NCBI GenBank assembly: GCA_022614915.1
Contig: JAKEHV010000076.1
Coordinates: forward strand, 1 to 32,274
Length of the DNA stretch: 32,274 bases
Direction of reading: 5' to 3'
Source of the DNA: Gemmataceae bacterium
GTDB taxonomy: Bacteria > Planctomycetota > Planctomycetia > Gemmatales > Gemmataceae
The position numbers were made by a program, and so were the translations under genes. The notes beneath the pieces were generated by a model. That model was given only the letters and a program-made list of their open reading frames with translations. It made no database searches and was not told the DNA's origin. Positions 24,344 to 32,177 of this stretch are shown here, piece by piece; the first letter of the stretch is position 1; the number at the start of each line of letters is the position of its first letter.

Positions 24344-25981
24344 TTATTTTCTCACGATTCTCCAACGCCGATAGCCGAGCTTTATTGCGACTAGACCGAT
24401 GCCCGTTGTCATCGGCAGGCCGATGATCCACAGCCAATTGCGCCGCGGCGGCAGGTCCCAGCAGGCGAGGTAATCGACGCCGTTTTGGCGATGGCAGGTG
24501 ACCAGGCACGGTCCCTCTTCAATGGTTCGGCAGGCGTGTATCTCGTCCGCAGATAAAGAAGCCAACTGTTCGCGATTCTCGACATCCACCACGGCTAGCT
24601 CACTCTTGACCCCAAGGGCAATCGTCCATTTCACCAAAGGAATGCGCAGCGTTTTTTGAACGCCGCCGCGCTGGAAGGTCACGTAGCGGTGATGGGGCGA
24701 CCATGTGGGCTCTGGGTAACTGGTGGTTGTGATATCGTCGAGCTGTTCGAAGTAGCGAACCTTGGCTTCCAATGCGCCGGAGGCCGCGTTGAAGTACGCC
24801 AGGGCCGTGTGGTCGTCAACGTCAACGACGAAAGCCGCGGAATCGGCGGTGAAACGGCATGTGCCCCACGGTAAGTTTGGAAACCGGTGCTTCCAAACTA
24901 CCGTGCCGGCTGCCGAGTCCAGCATTTGCACCTCGAAAGCCTGTATTTGGCTGTCGCGCATTTCGAGACTCTCCCCTGGGAACAATGCGCACCTGGTCCC
25001 ATTGGGCGCCAAGACGCCGGCGGTCTGTTCGGAGTTTGCGACGAAGGACGAGAGTTTCTTTCGTTGCTGCAAATCCCAGAGGCCGATTGTCCAAGAACCA
25101 TTGTGCTTGTCGCGGCCGCGAAGCGCGAGGAAGCGCCCATCGTCGGAGAAATCGTAGTCGCATTCGACGACGTCCGTCCACGGAATCTGCAGGACGACGC
25201 GCCGCTCCGCGAGATCTATGAGGTCCACGGTCTTGGGCTTCGCGAAGCTCGCCAGCGCAAGGTAATGCCGGCCGTCGGGACTTGGACCCGGAGGGTTCTC
25301 ATAGGGACCGAAAGTAATGCCGGACTCCACATCGGCATCCCAAAGGTGCAGGTGGTATTGCTCTTCGTCTTTCGTGCGCGCGCCGTACACCAGACAATTC
25401 GAAGCTGCGACGAAGCCGCGCGGGAAGCCCATTTTCTCCCACTTTTTGCGGAGCGTGCCCGTCCGCGTGTCGAAGATCAGCAAATCGTATTGGTGGCCCA
25501 ATCGGTCTTCGTACTTTCGCCCGACGCGCGCCAGGAGGCTTCCATCGCCGGAAAAATAACAAAGATCGCTCGGCCAACTCAAGAAATCCCACGCCCCGGG
25601 CAGGACCACCTTGCGGCCGCCGGCGACGTCGACGAGCCAGAATTCCTTGCCCATGCCTGCGGCCAGCATGCTCCGATCGTTGGAAAAAACGTGATACGAA
25701 CAGAATTCCTCCAACGTTTTCTGTCTGTCGCCCGTGTGCAGGTCCCACCAGGTGAACGTGCGCCAAGACGGCTTGTCTTCGGTCGAATTTGGCGGCGCAT
25801 CGGCGGTCACCAAGACTGCGTCATCCCACGGAGATTGGAAATAGTGCCTGCCTTGGACCTGCCAGCGCGGCAGCGGCGCGGAAAAGACGTAGGCCGCGTA
25901 ACCAATGGCCGCCAGGAAGCCGAGGAAGAACAGGCGTCGCCAGGGCAGGCGGCTGGGACGGAAGTAGGAGAAAGTAGACAT
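24344..25981 (-). CDS. Membrane-anchored WD40/beta-propeller-like protein
   Basis: The product has 545 residues. An N-terminal membrane helix (about 18-36) precedes a long series of repeats of the kind FSNDRSMLAAG, FSGDGSLLARVG, FSDDGRFLALRG and FTADSAAFVV, each followed by LWDL or ILD-like strands. This is the pattern of WD40 or YVTN-type propellers. A second membrane helix (about 512-535) and a basic tail end the protein. Planctomycetes carry many such proteins, usually as scaffolds; no enzyme domain is present. The ATG at 25981 (MSTFSYFRPS) is preferred over the earlier TTG at 26002. The sequence immediately upstream is a remnant related to the 101-residue gene, which suggests rearrangement at the 5' border. 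Confidence 0.75.
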   Translation of the reverse strand: MSTFSYFRPSRLPWRRLFFLGFLAAIGYAAYVFSAPLPRWQVQGRHYFQSPWDDAVLVTADAPPNSTEDKPSWRTFTWWDLHTGDRQKTLEEFCSYHVFSNDRSMLAAGMGKEFWLVDVAGGRKVVLPGAWDFLSWPSDLCYFSGDGSLLARVGRKYEDRLGHQYDLLIFDTRTGTLRKKWEKMGFPRGFVAASNCLVYGARTKDEEQYHLHLWDADVESGITFGPYENPPGPSPDGRHYLALASFAKPKTVDLIDLAERRVVLQIPWTDVVECDYDFSDDGRFLALRGRDKHNGSWTIGLWDLQQRKKLSSFVANSEQTAGVLAPNGTRCALFPGESLEMRDSQIQAFEVQMLDSAAGTVVWKHRFPNLPWGTCRFTADSAAFVVDVDDHTALAYFNAASGALEAKVRYFEQLDDITTTSYPEPTWSPHHRYVTFQRGGVQKTLRIPLVKWTIALGVKSELAVVDVENREQLASLSADEIHACRTIEEGPCLVTCHRQNGVDYLACWDLPPRRNWLWIIGLPMTTGIGLVAIKLGYRRWRIVRK

Positions 25982-25989
25982 ATTGTGCT

Positions 25990-26060
25990 TTGCCGCGACC
26001 AAACTCGTATGCCAAATGCTCGTCAGTAAAAATCCGGCCGGACAATCTCAACCAATAGAA
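25990..26060 (-). pseudogene. Remnant of a paralogue of the 101-residue small gene
   Basis: Read on the minus strand this segment gives WLRLSGRIFTDEHLAYEFG, which aligns with WLSLSGRLFTDEHWVYEIG of the gene at 23960-24265. Similarity ends on both sides, and the propeller gene begins at its downstream edge. It is therefore a gene fragment, not an intact copy. Confidence 0.65.
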
Positions 26061-26205
26061 TACCAGCACCATAGTGGACAGAGAATATCGACGATCGGCG
26101 CGACACACCTCTATGTCTTGCCGTTGCTCTGACAGCAACGCGGCGATACCATCCCTTCAAGGGTTTTCACTGGGTTCTGCATAGGATGCGCCACGTCTAT
26201 CGCCT

Positions 26206-26604
26206 GTGCTGGTTGAGGAGCTGCACCAACTCGACGAGCGGCATTGGCTGCGGTTGGGTTGCTTTGCGATCCTGTACTTGGCGGCAGGCGCCGCGGCGTA
26301 TTTTCTTGCCGTCACCTTCCCGGAACAACTCTGGGCTTTTCTATGTCGTTTGCCGCTTTATCTTTTGGCAGCGGCGTCGCTGCACGGCATTAGCCTGTTC
26401 ACTCACGAAGGCGTCCACGGCACGCTGTGCCGGCGGCCGCTGCTGAATCGTCTCGTGGCTGCCCTGTGCGCTTGGCCCGTCGGACAGAACTTCGCCGCCT
26501 ACAAAGTCCTGCACCTTAAGCACCACAACCACCTCGGCAAGGAAGGCGATCCGGACCGCTATCCCAATCCAGTGCCCTTGCGTACGAATTCGGAGAGAGC
26601 TTAA
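26206..26604 (+). pseudogene. Truncated fatty acid desaturase/hydroxylase-like gene
   Basis: The frame encodes 132 residues: two hydrophobic segments (about 18-36 and 42-63), then the first His box HEGVH (67-71) and the second HLKHHNHL (103-110). The spacing matches the membrane fatty-acid desaturase/carotenoid hydroxylase superfamily. Family members are usually near 300 residues and need a third His box, which is absent. The frame ends right at the left border of an inverted-repeat element (26603). The start is a GTG at 26206 without a good ribosome-binding site, and the frame is blocked by a TAG at 26182, so the 5' end may also be damaged. It is on the same strand as the operon that follows, of which it may once have been the first gene. 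Confidence 0.75.
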
Positions 26605-26713
26605 CCGCGGAGGCGCGGAGGAACGCGGAGAGAAAAGACCGAGCAAAGCACTGACGAGATTTTCTTTCCTCACTTTCTTGTCCTACTCTGCGTTCCTCTG
26701 CGCCTCCGCGGTT
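26603..26713. mobile_element. 111-bp MITE-like inverted-repeat element
   Basis: The left arm (26603-26632) begins AACCGCGGAGGCGCGGAGGA; the right arm (26686-26713) is its reverse complement with 26 of 28 bases matching. The outer ends read TA-ACCGCGG and CCGCGGT-TA, which would fit a TA target duplication of the mariner/IS630 type. There is no coding content between the arms. It separates the desaturase fragment from the BtaA-like gene and could fold into a large hairpin in RNA. Confidence 0.65.
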
Positions 26714-26733
26714 ATTCTTGATTCAAGTTACTT

Positions 26734-27831
26734 ATGACGCAACCACTCGAGCCCTGGGTCGTCGAAACGGCGCGCTGGCCGTTGGCGTTTGCCCAGGTGC
26801 GCGAGGATCCTCTTTTGGACCTTAAGGTCGTCCACCAAATCGGGAGCGGCGCGCACGTCATCATGGTCGCTTCCGGTGGCTGCACGGCCGCACATTTGGT
26901 CGGCAAAGGGAATGTACAGTCTCTTCACCTAGTCGATCCGAACCCCGCACAGCTCGCCCTGACGCGCTTGAAGCTGCACCTCTTGCGCGTCGCGCAAACG
27001 GAGGAACGCCTAGCTCTCTTGGGTCACCAGCCTTGGGTCGGGCCGGTCCAGAGCCGCGCTCGCCGGCTGGCAAAGGCACTCGATCAACTTGATTTGCCGA
27101 TGGATGCCCTGGGACCGTTCGATCAAGTAGCTGAGCTTGGGCCGGATCACGCCGGGCGGTATGAGCGCTTGTTTGCCGAACTACGCTGTCGCTTGCAGCC
27201 ACACCGTCCCCAGCTCGATTCGCTGTTGGAGATGAGCGAACCCGCGGCTCAGTCAGCGCTAGTCGCTCCCGAAAGGCCGCTGGGCCGAGCGCTCGATGAA
27301 GCGCTCGACGAAGTTATGGCATTGCCGAACTTGATCGCCTTGTTCGGCGGAGGCGCGACGCGCAACCGGGTGATGCCGTTCGCACGCCATTTTGCACAAC
27401 AGACGCGCCATGCCTTCTCAGTCTTTCCGGCACATCGGAACCCGTTTCTCTGGCAAATGTATCGCGGCGTGTATCCGCCCAACACGCCTGCGGACTGGTT
27501 TTCCGCCGCCGCGCCAGCCGTCTGGCCCGAAATCATCTGGTCCAACGCGCTCATGACCGACGCGCTGGCCGAAACGCGTCAACCGGTCGATTTCGTCCAT
27601 CTGTCCAATATTCTCGATTGGCTGTCGCCGGAGGAAGCCAGGGCAACGCTCGAACTCGCGGCTCGGGCGTTGAAGCCCGGCGGGCTGGTGCTCATCCGCC
27701 AGCTCAATTCGACCTTGGAAATTCCAAAGAGCGGACCCGCGTTCGATTGGCAAATGGAGCAAGCGCGAATGCTGCACGCCGCCGACCGCAGCTTTTTCTA
27801 CCGCGACTTGAATCTGGGAAGGAAGCGATGA
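26734..27831 (+). CDS. DUF3419/BtaA-like SAM-dependent aminocarboxypropyl transferase relative
   Basis: The product has 365 residues. The SAM-site motif of the BtaA/DUF3419 family is visible as MVASGGCTA (44-52), followed by LVDPNPAQLALTRLKL (66-81); a second methyltransferase-like segment VHLSNILDWLS to KPGGLVLIRQLNS lies at about 289-330. BtaA moves the 3-amino-3-carboxypropyl group of SAM to diacylglycerol in betaine-lipid synthesis. No BtaB-type methylase is seen here, so the product may differ. The ATG at 26734 gives MTQPLEPWVV and lies 20 bases past an inverted-repeat element; no strong Shine-Dalgarno site is present. It overlaps the next gene by four bases (ATGA), so they are coupled. 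Family call good, substrate unknown. Confidence 0.8.
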   Translation: MTQPLEPWVVETARWPLAFAQVREDPLLDLKVVHQIGSGAHVIMVASGGCTAAHLVGKGNVQSLHLVDPNPAQLALTRLKLHLLRVAQTEERLALLGHQPWVGPVQSRARRLAKALDQLDLPMDALGPFDQVAELGPDHAGRYERLFAELRCRLQPHRPQLDSLLEMSEPAAQSALVAPERPLGRALDEALDEVMALPNLIALFGGGATRNRVMPFARHFAQQTRHAFSVFPAHRNPFLWQMYRGVYPPNTPADWFSAAAPAVWPEIIWSNALMTDALAETRQPVDFVHLSNILDWLSPEEARATLELAARALKPGGLVLIRQLNSTLEIPKSGPAFDWQMEQARMLHAADRSFFYRDLNLGRKR

Positions 27832-28778
27832 CGCTGCACATTTTGCGCGATCCGCCCCCCGCGGAACTGGCGCGCGCCTTGGCCGAGTTCGAGCGGCAGT
27901 TCACCTATCCGCTCGGTCAGGGCCGGTCGTTCAGCATCAGTCACGGCGACGATTACCCGCGCTTTTTCCGAGCGATGGGCGATGCGGCAAGTTTGGTGCT
28001 CGAGGAAAATGGCCGAGTGCTCGGCTCGCTGGGCATCGCCATACGGCGCATTTTGCTGCCCGAAGGCCGCCGGCACACCGTGGCCTATTTCGGCGACTTG
28101 AAGGTCGATCCCGTCGCCCGCAAGGCGTTTGCCTTTCTGCAATTGGCCTGGGCAGCCGACAAGTGGTTGCACGGCAAAGCGTCCGCCGGCTTCGGCGTCG
28201 TCATGGACGGCACGCGCGTCACGCCCGACGCTTACACCGGGCGCTTCGGCATTCCCGCCGCGCGCGTGCTCGGCAAGACGATCGTTTGGCAATTCCCGTG
28301 CGCGCCGGGTTCGCACAACGCCCAGCACGAAATATGGCGCGGCACGCCCCAGCGCGTCGAAGAATGCTATCGCCGGCTCAGTCGCGGGCGCTACGCCTGT
28401 CCCGGCGCCGATCCCGCCGTGCGTTCGGAGATGACGCCGGTTTGGCTCCTGCAGCCCGGCGGTCTGGCGTGCGGGTTGGTGGAAGACACGCGGCGCTGCA
28501 AGAGGTTGCTGGCGGACGACGGCACAGAGCTGCGCAGCGGACACCTGTCATTCTTTGCCTGGCAGACTCCCGCGGCCGGCGCTGCCCTCTTGGACGCCGC
28601 GCTCGGCTACGCCGGCCGCGCGGGTCATCCGGCGTTGTTTGTCGCCGTCGCGCCGGAGGACGCGCCGGCGCTGGAAGCCGCGCTCGGGCCGCGCGAAAAA
28701 ATCGTTGCGCCCGCGACCGTCTTTGGCCATGGGTTGGACGACGAGATTCTCTGGAACATCAACACCGCGGAGATATGA
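27828..28778 (+). CDS. GNAT-like acyltransferase, operon member
   Basis: The product has 316 residues, about twice a single GNAT domain. The first half shows a GNAT-like core: SLVLEENGRVLGSLGIAIRR, then AYFGDLKVDPVARKAFAFLQ (87-106), the strand and helix that normally bind the acyl-CoA pyrophosphate. The usual Gly-x-Gly of that loop is missing, so CoA binding is not assured. The second half has WLLQPGGLACGLVED and ALFVAVAPED segments and may be a second, degenerate lobe. The ATG at 27828 overlaps the stop of the BtaA-like gene and has GGAAGG upstream. In this operon a role in acylating an amine made by the BtaA-like enzyme is attractive, but this is inference. Confidence 0.72.
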   Translation: MTLHILRDPPPAELARALAEFERQFTYPLGQGRSFSISHGDDYPRFFRAMGDAASLVLEENGRVLGSLGIAIRRILLPEGRRHTVAYFGDLKVDPVARKAFAFLQLAWAADKWLHGKASAGFGVVMDGTRVTPDAYTGRFGIPAARVLGKTIVWQFPCAPGSHNAQHEIWRGTPQRVEECYRRLSRGRYACPGADPAVRSEMTPVWLLQPGGLACGLVEDTRRCKRLLADDGTELRSGHLSFFAWQTPAAGAALLDAALGYAGRAGHPALFVAVAPEDAPALEAALGPREKIVAPATVFGHGLDDEILWNINTAEI

Positions 28779-28815
28779 TGGTCAAACTGTGAAATGGTTT
28801 CCAGAGGAGCAAGCT

Positions 28816-29577
28816 ATGTCTCTGCCCAGCCGTGCGCCGCGCGTCACCGCCGAGGCCAATCGTATTCTGGCGGCCATCGAAATCATGAACAACCCGTATT
28901 TGCGCGCACTGGACGACGGCTCGATGAGCTTGGACGATTTTCGGCGTTCGCAAGAGCAGTTCTTTTTTGCAGTGACCTTTTTTCCGCGGCCGATGGCGGC
29001 ACTGGTCGGACGGATACCGCACCCCAAGATGCGGCTGGACATCCTGCACAACCTGGTCGAAGAACACGGCGAGTTTCAGGAAGCGTCGCTTCATCACAAC
29101 ACCTTTCAAGAGTTTCTGCGCACGATCGGCCACGATCCCGCGCTGCTCGAGCGGCTGCCGGTGTCGCCGCCGCTGCGGGCGTTCAACAGCGTGCTGTCCT
29201 GCTCGTGCGTGCTCGAAGAATTGGAAGTCGGCGTCAGCTGCATGGGGATCATCGAACATGCTTTTGCCGGCATATCGGCCCGCATCGGCGCGGCGGTCGT
29301 GGCACGCGGCTGGGTGGAGCCCGAAGCGCTGGTCCATTACAAAATGCACGCCGAGATCGACGAGCGCCACGCGGAAGAGTTCTTCGCCGTCGTGGAGCTA
29401 CTCTGGGACGATCCCGCGCGCCGATACTTCATCGAGCAAGGACTGGAATTGGGCGCGTACATCTTCGATCGGCTGTATCGCGACCTGCTTGTGCTCGGCA
29501 CGAAGGACCCGTTTGCCGTCGGCGGCGGCGTGGGACGTCCGCCCGAATGGTCTGGCCAAACTTCGAATCAACGGTAG
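28816..29577 (+). CDS. Haem-oxygenase-like diiron oxidase (HDO) / iron-containing redox enzyme
   Basis: The product has 253 residues, all-helical. It shows the HDO/TenA-PqqC-like signature: FRRSQEQFFFAVTFFPRPMA (42-61), LHNLVEEHGEFQEASLHH (77-94), LEVGVSCMGIIEHAF (136-150) and YKMHAEIDERHAEEFF (175-190). Candidate iron ligands are Glu47, Glu82/Glu83, His84, Glu147, Asp182 and His185. HDO enzymes use O2 and an unstable diiron centre for decarboxylation, C-C cleavage or N-oxygenation (UndA, BesC, SznF, CADD types). The start at 28816 follows GAGGAG; the gap to the GNAT gene is 37 bases, so it is in the same operon. Substrate unknown. Confidence 0.8.
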   Translation: MSLPSRAPRVTAEANRILAAIEIMNNPYLRALDDGSMSLDDFRRSQEQFFFAVTFFPRPMAALVGRIPHPKMRLDILHNLVEEHGEFQEASLHHNTFQEFLRTIGHDPALLERLPVSPPLRAFNSVLSCSCVLEELEVGVSCMGIIEHAFAGISARIGAAVVARGWVEPEALVHYKMHAEIDERHAEEFFAVVELLWDDPARRYFIEQGLELGAYIFDRLYRDLLVLGTKDPFAVGGGVGRPPEWSGQTSNQR

Positions 29578-29633
29578 GACGGCCGTCAGCTTGTCCCTGG
29601 CATGCTGCTCGCCCTTTTGGGAAAATATTGGCC

Positions 29634-30023
29634 ATGAATAGACGGTTCTTGGCGCGTGTCGGCTTGCTGGCAGTCCTCGCCATAGGCGGCTTTCTCTTGG
29701 TCATTTGGTGGACCGCACCGAAGCTCGTAAGCATGAAAAACTTCGAACGGATTAAGGCCGGCATGACCGAAGCGGAGGTCGTGGAGATTCTGGGGACCGC
29801 CGGCGCCGTTGGAACTCGATTGGGCAAAGAAAAGGTTGCTGACGCCGTCGCGATTCAGTTTGGGGACGCTCCCCCGTCCAAACAGTTGCGCGAATGGCTC
29901 ACAACGGACGGCAGGGCGATTGCCGTCGGCTTCGACTCTACTGGGAAAGTGTGCATGGCGGCGAACTTCAGGGTAACCGAAGGCTGGCTCGACAAGCTAA
30001 GACGCTGGCTGCGACTTTCCTGA
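29634..30023 (+). CDS. BamE/SmpA-like small membrane-anchored protein
   Basis: The product has 129 residues. An N-terminal membrane helix (about 8-28) is followed by NFERIKAGMTEAEVVEILGTAG, the hallmark of the SmpA/OmlA/BamE-like fold, and by two beta segments ending in AIAVGFDSTGKVCMAANF. Proteins with this fold occur in many planctomycete genes apart from outer-membrane assembly, so no BAM role is claimed. The ATG at 29634 is the first Met of the hydrophobic segment; no strong ribosome-binding site is seen. It is 56 bases downstream of the HDO gene on the same strand but need not be in the pathway. Confidence 0.72.
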   Translation: MNRRFLARVGLLAVLAIGGFLLVIWWTAPKLVSMKNFERIKAGMTEAEVVEILGTAGAVGTRLGKEKVADAVAIQFGDAPPSKQLREWLTTDGRAIAVGFDSTGKVCMAANFRVTEGWLDKLRRWLRLS

Positions 30024-30102
30024 GAGTGCGCCGCACACAGTTGATTCTTGGGCAGCGAATGCCCAAGACGACATAATGTCGGCCTGGGGGGTTGCAGGTA
30101 TC

Positions 30103-30900
30103 TCACAATGAGTGCCCCAGCGTCTCTTGCAGTTTCTCCCGGTGGCTGCGGCTCAGAGTCAACTCCGTGCCGTCTTGGAGGACGACGGCATAGTCGCCGT
30201 GGAAGGCCGGCTGCAATTCACGGATGCGCTCGATGTTAACGATGACCGAGCGATGGATGCGGACGAAACGTTTCGGGTCAAGTTTGCTTTCCAGCCCTGC
30301 CATCGATTCACGCAGCAAATGGTCCTGCTTGCCGACGTGCAGGCGCACGTAGTTGCCGGCTGCTTCGACCCAATCGATGTCCGTGACGCGCACGAAGTAG
30401 ACTCGGCCGGCGGATTTGACGACCAAGCGCTCTAGTTTCTCCCCTCGTCCCTGGGGGAGAGAAGGTTCGGGGGTGACGGGGCCAAGACCTTGCAGCATGG
30501 CCAGGACGCGTTTTTCCAGGTCGGCGTTTTGCCCGTTTCGAATCTGCGCCTTGGCGTGGCTCAAAGCGGAGGCGAAACGCTCCCGGTCAAATGGCTTCAA
30601 AAGATAATCCAGAGCGTGCACCTCGAACGCCCTTAGGGCAAAGCGGTCGTGTGCGGTGACAAAAATGACGACGGGAAGCGTCTCCCCTTGAAGCTCCTGT
30701 ACGACGCCGAAGCCGTCGAGCACCGGCATTTGCACATCGAGGAACACAAGATCGGGTTTCAGGCGGCGCACTTCCGTAGCGGCGTGGCCGCCGTCGCCGC
30801 ACTCGCCGACCACATCGATGTCCGGATCGGCTTCGAGCAAGGCGCGGACGCGTTGCCGGGCCAAGGGCTCGTCATCGACGATAAGGGTGCGGATTTTCAC
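30103..30900 (-). CDS. LytTR-type response regulator
   Basis: The product has 265 residues. The receiver domain (1-120) has Asp9-Asp10, phospho-acceptor Asp55 (LVFLDVQMP), Thr82 and Lys102 (LLKPFD). A LytTR DNA-binding domain occupies about 155-260 (RVYFVRVTDIDWVEAAGNYV, RFVRIHRSVIVN). The start is a GTG at 30900 that overlaps the stop of the sensor kinase as GTGA; the longer frame to 30984 runs inside the kinase gene. The linker (about 139-156) is encoded by a palindromic repeat. With the LytS-like kinase it forms a two-component system; target promoters cannot be read from this window. Confidence 0.92.
   Translation of the reverse strand: MKIRTLIVDDEPLARQRVRALLEADPDIDVVGECGDGGHAATEVRRLKPDLVFLDVQMPVLDGFGVVQELQGETLPVVIFVTAHDRFALRAFEVHALDYLLKPFDRERFASALSHAKAQIRNGQNADLEKRVLAMLQGLGPVTPEPSLPQGRGEKLERLVVKSAGRVYFVRVTDIDWVEAAGNYVRLHVGKQDHLLRESMAGLESKLDPKRFVRIHRSVIVNIERIRELQPAFHGDYAVVLQDGTELTLSRSHREKLQETLGHSL
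30438..30460. repeat. Short palindromic repeat in the response-regulator linker
   Basis: TCTCCCC (30438-30444) and GGGGAGA (30454-30460) flank CTCGTCCCT-like spacer bases. It encodes part of SLPQGRGEKL in the linker between receiver and LytTR domains and looks like an intruding repeat that kept the frame. Confidence 0.5.
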
Positions 30901-32033
30901 GACGCCTCCGCGGAGGATTCGCGGAATGGAATGGTGATGCCGACGCGAAAGCCGCGCCCGGGACCATTGGACAGCTCGAAGCACTGCTCGGCGCCATAAA
31001 GTTTTTCGAGTCGCGCCTGGGTGTTCGCCAGGCCTATCCCCTGCGACGTAGGCGACGGCGATTTTAGGCCCGGACCGTCGTCCGTCACTGCCAGGTGCAG
31101 TCGGCCGTTGTCGCGACGGGCTTCGATGTCGATACGGCCCGGTTCGGCGCGGGTGGCGATGCCGTGGCGGATGGCGTTTTCCACGAGCGGCTGCAGGATC
31201 AAATTCGGCACTTGGGCGCTCATCGCGGCCGGGTCGATGGACATGTTCACGTTCAGCCGATCTCCCAGCCGCGCCTTTTCAATTTCCAGATAAGGGTCGA
31301 TGAAATCCAGTTCCTCCTTGAGAGGCACTTCATTCTTGTTGGCGTTTTCCAAAGTCGCGCGCAACAGGTCGCCCAGCCGCGCGATCATGCGGTCGGCCAA
31401 GTCCACGTCCTTGTGAATCAAGGCGGAGATCGCGTTGAGCGTGTTAAAGAGGAAATGTGGATGCAATTGCATTTTGAGGATTTGCAATTGCGTCTGCGCC
31501 AGCTTGGCCTCCAACTGCGAGGAGCGAAGCTCGCGCTCGCGAAAGCGGCGGTAGTATTGCAAGACGTGACTGACGGCGAGTATGGTCCAATAGAAGAACA
31601 CGTTTTGTTGCGAGTTGGCCAGAAAGAAATACTCGAGGACGTTGGCCGTGATCGTCGGCCTCGGTATGTCCTGGCGGATGAATTCAAGAGCGTAAACCAA
31701 TGCCACAGTTTGCAGAAACGCGAAAACGAGACAAGCGACGACATGGACGACGAGATTTCGGAGCGTCTTTCCTTGCCCGAATGGGAAGTGCCTGCAAAGC
31801 CAGAATACGCCCATCGTAAACAATGCCCAAAGAAGACAAACCGCGAGGTTATTGAGAAACAATTCTTCAATGGGCGGCGGGCCGGAAGGGTGCGTGATGT
31901 CCGCTTGCGCGCGAATGGCCGCACTGACAAGCAAATAGGAATTGCCCGTTAAGAAAACGGCCAAAGCGAACCACACGCCGAAAACGACGGCCGGCGTGAT
32001 CCAAGCGCGGCTGGAAAGGCTGCGAGGGGCCAT
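30897..32033 (-). CDS. LytS/YehU-type sensor histidine kinase
   Basis: The product has 378 residues. Four membrane helices (about 11-31, 58-80, 92-118 and 133-160) are followed by a coiled segment and the His_kinase motif LQLHPHFLFNTLNAISALIH with phospho-acceptor His193. The ATPase domain shows NLILQPLVENAIRHGI (N box) and VTDDGPGL (G1 box) and GIGLANTQARL. No extracytoplasmic ligand domain is present, so signal sensing is probably by the membrane part. The ATG at 32033 is chosen; a TTG at 32069 would add 12 residues. It overlaps the response-regulator start by four bases, a coupled pair. Confidence 0.92.
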   Translation of the reverse strand: MAPRSLSSRAWITPAVVFGVWFALAVFLTGNSYLLVSAAIRAQADITHPSGPPPIEELFLNNLAVCLLWALFTMGVFWLCRHFPFGQGKTLRNLVVHVVACLVFAFLQTVALVYALEFIRQDIPRPTITANVLEYFFLANSQQNVFFYWTILAVSHVLQYYRRFRERELRSSQLEAKLAQTQLQILKMQLHPHFLFNTLNAISALIHKDVDLADRMIARLGDLLRATLENANKNEVPLKEELDFIDPYLEIEKARLGDRLNVNMSIDPAAMSAQVPNLILQPLVENAIRHGIATRAEPGRIDIEARRDNGRLHLAVTDDGPGLKSPSPTSQGIGLANTQARLEKLYGAEQCFELSNGPGRGFRVGITIPFRESSAEAS

Positions 32034-32177
32034 GCTGCCCAGGATAGCGGACAGGGGCGTGGGATGCAACTTGGGAGGGTCGTTGCGGGTGCATTCCCGT
32101 TTCTGCGCCGGCGTTTTTCGGTTAGCATGAGTTCCGGTCAGCTGATCGTGTTTTCAGGTACTTGAGGAGGAGTGGCC

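Noticed and set aside
22874-24394. 506-codon plus-strand frame over the SDR gene and the small genes
   Set aside because: It reads the SDR gene out of frame (Arg/Gly-rich noise) and then runs antisense to two small genes that have good ribosome-binding sites.
24887-26029. 380-codon plus-strand frame opposite the propeller gene
   Set aside because: No recognisable pattern; the minus strand shows regular propeller repeats and two membrane helices.
28816-29577. Calling the HDO gene undA or pqqC
   Set aside because: The motif pattern supports the superfamily only; substrate-specific residues cannot be judged by eye.
30047-30067. Hairpin CTTGGGC-AGCGAAT-GCCCAAG as a terminator
   Set aside because: A good stem but no T-run on either strand; not enough to call termination.
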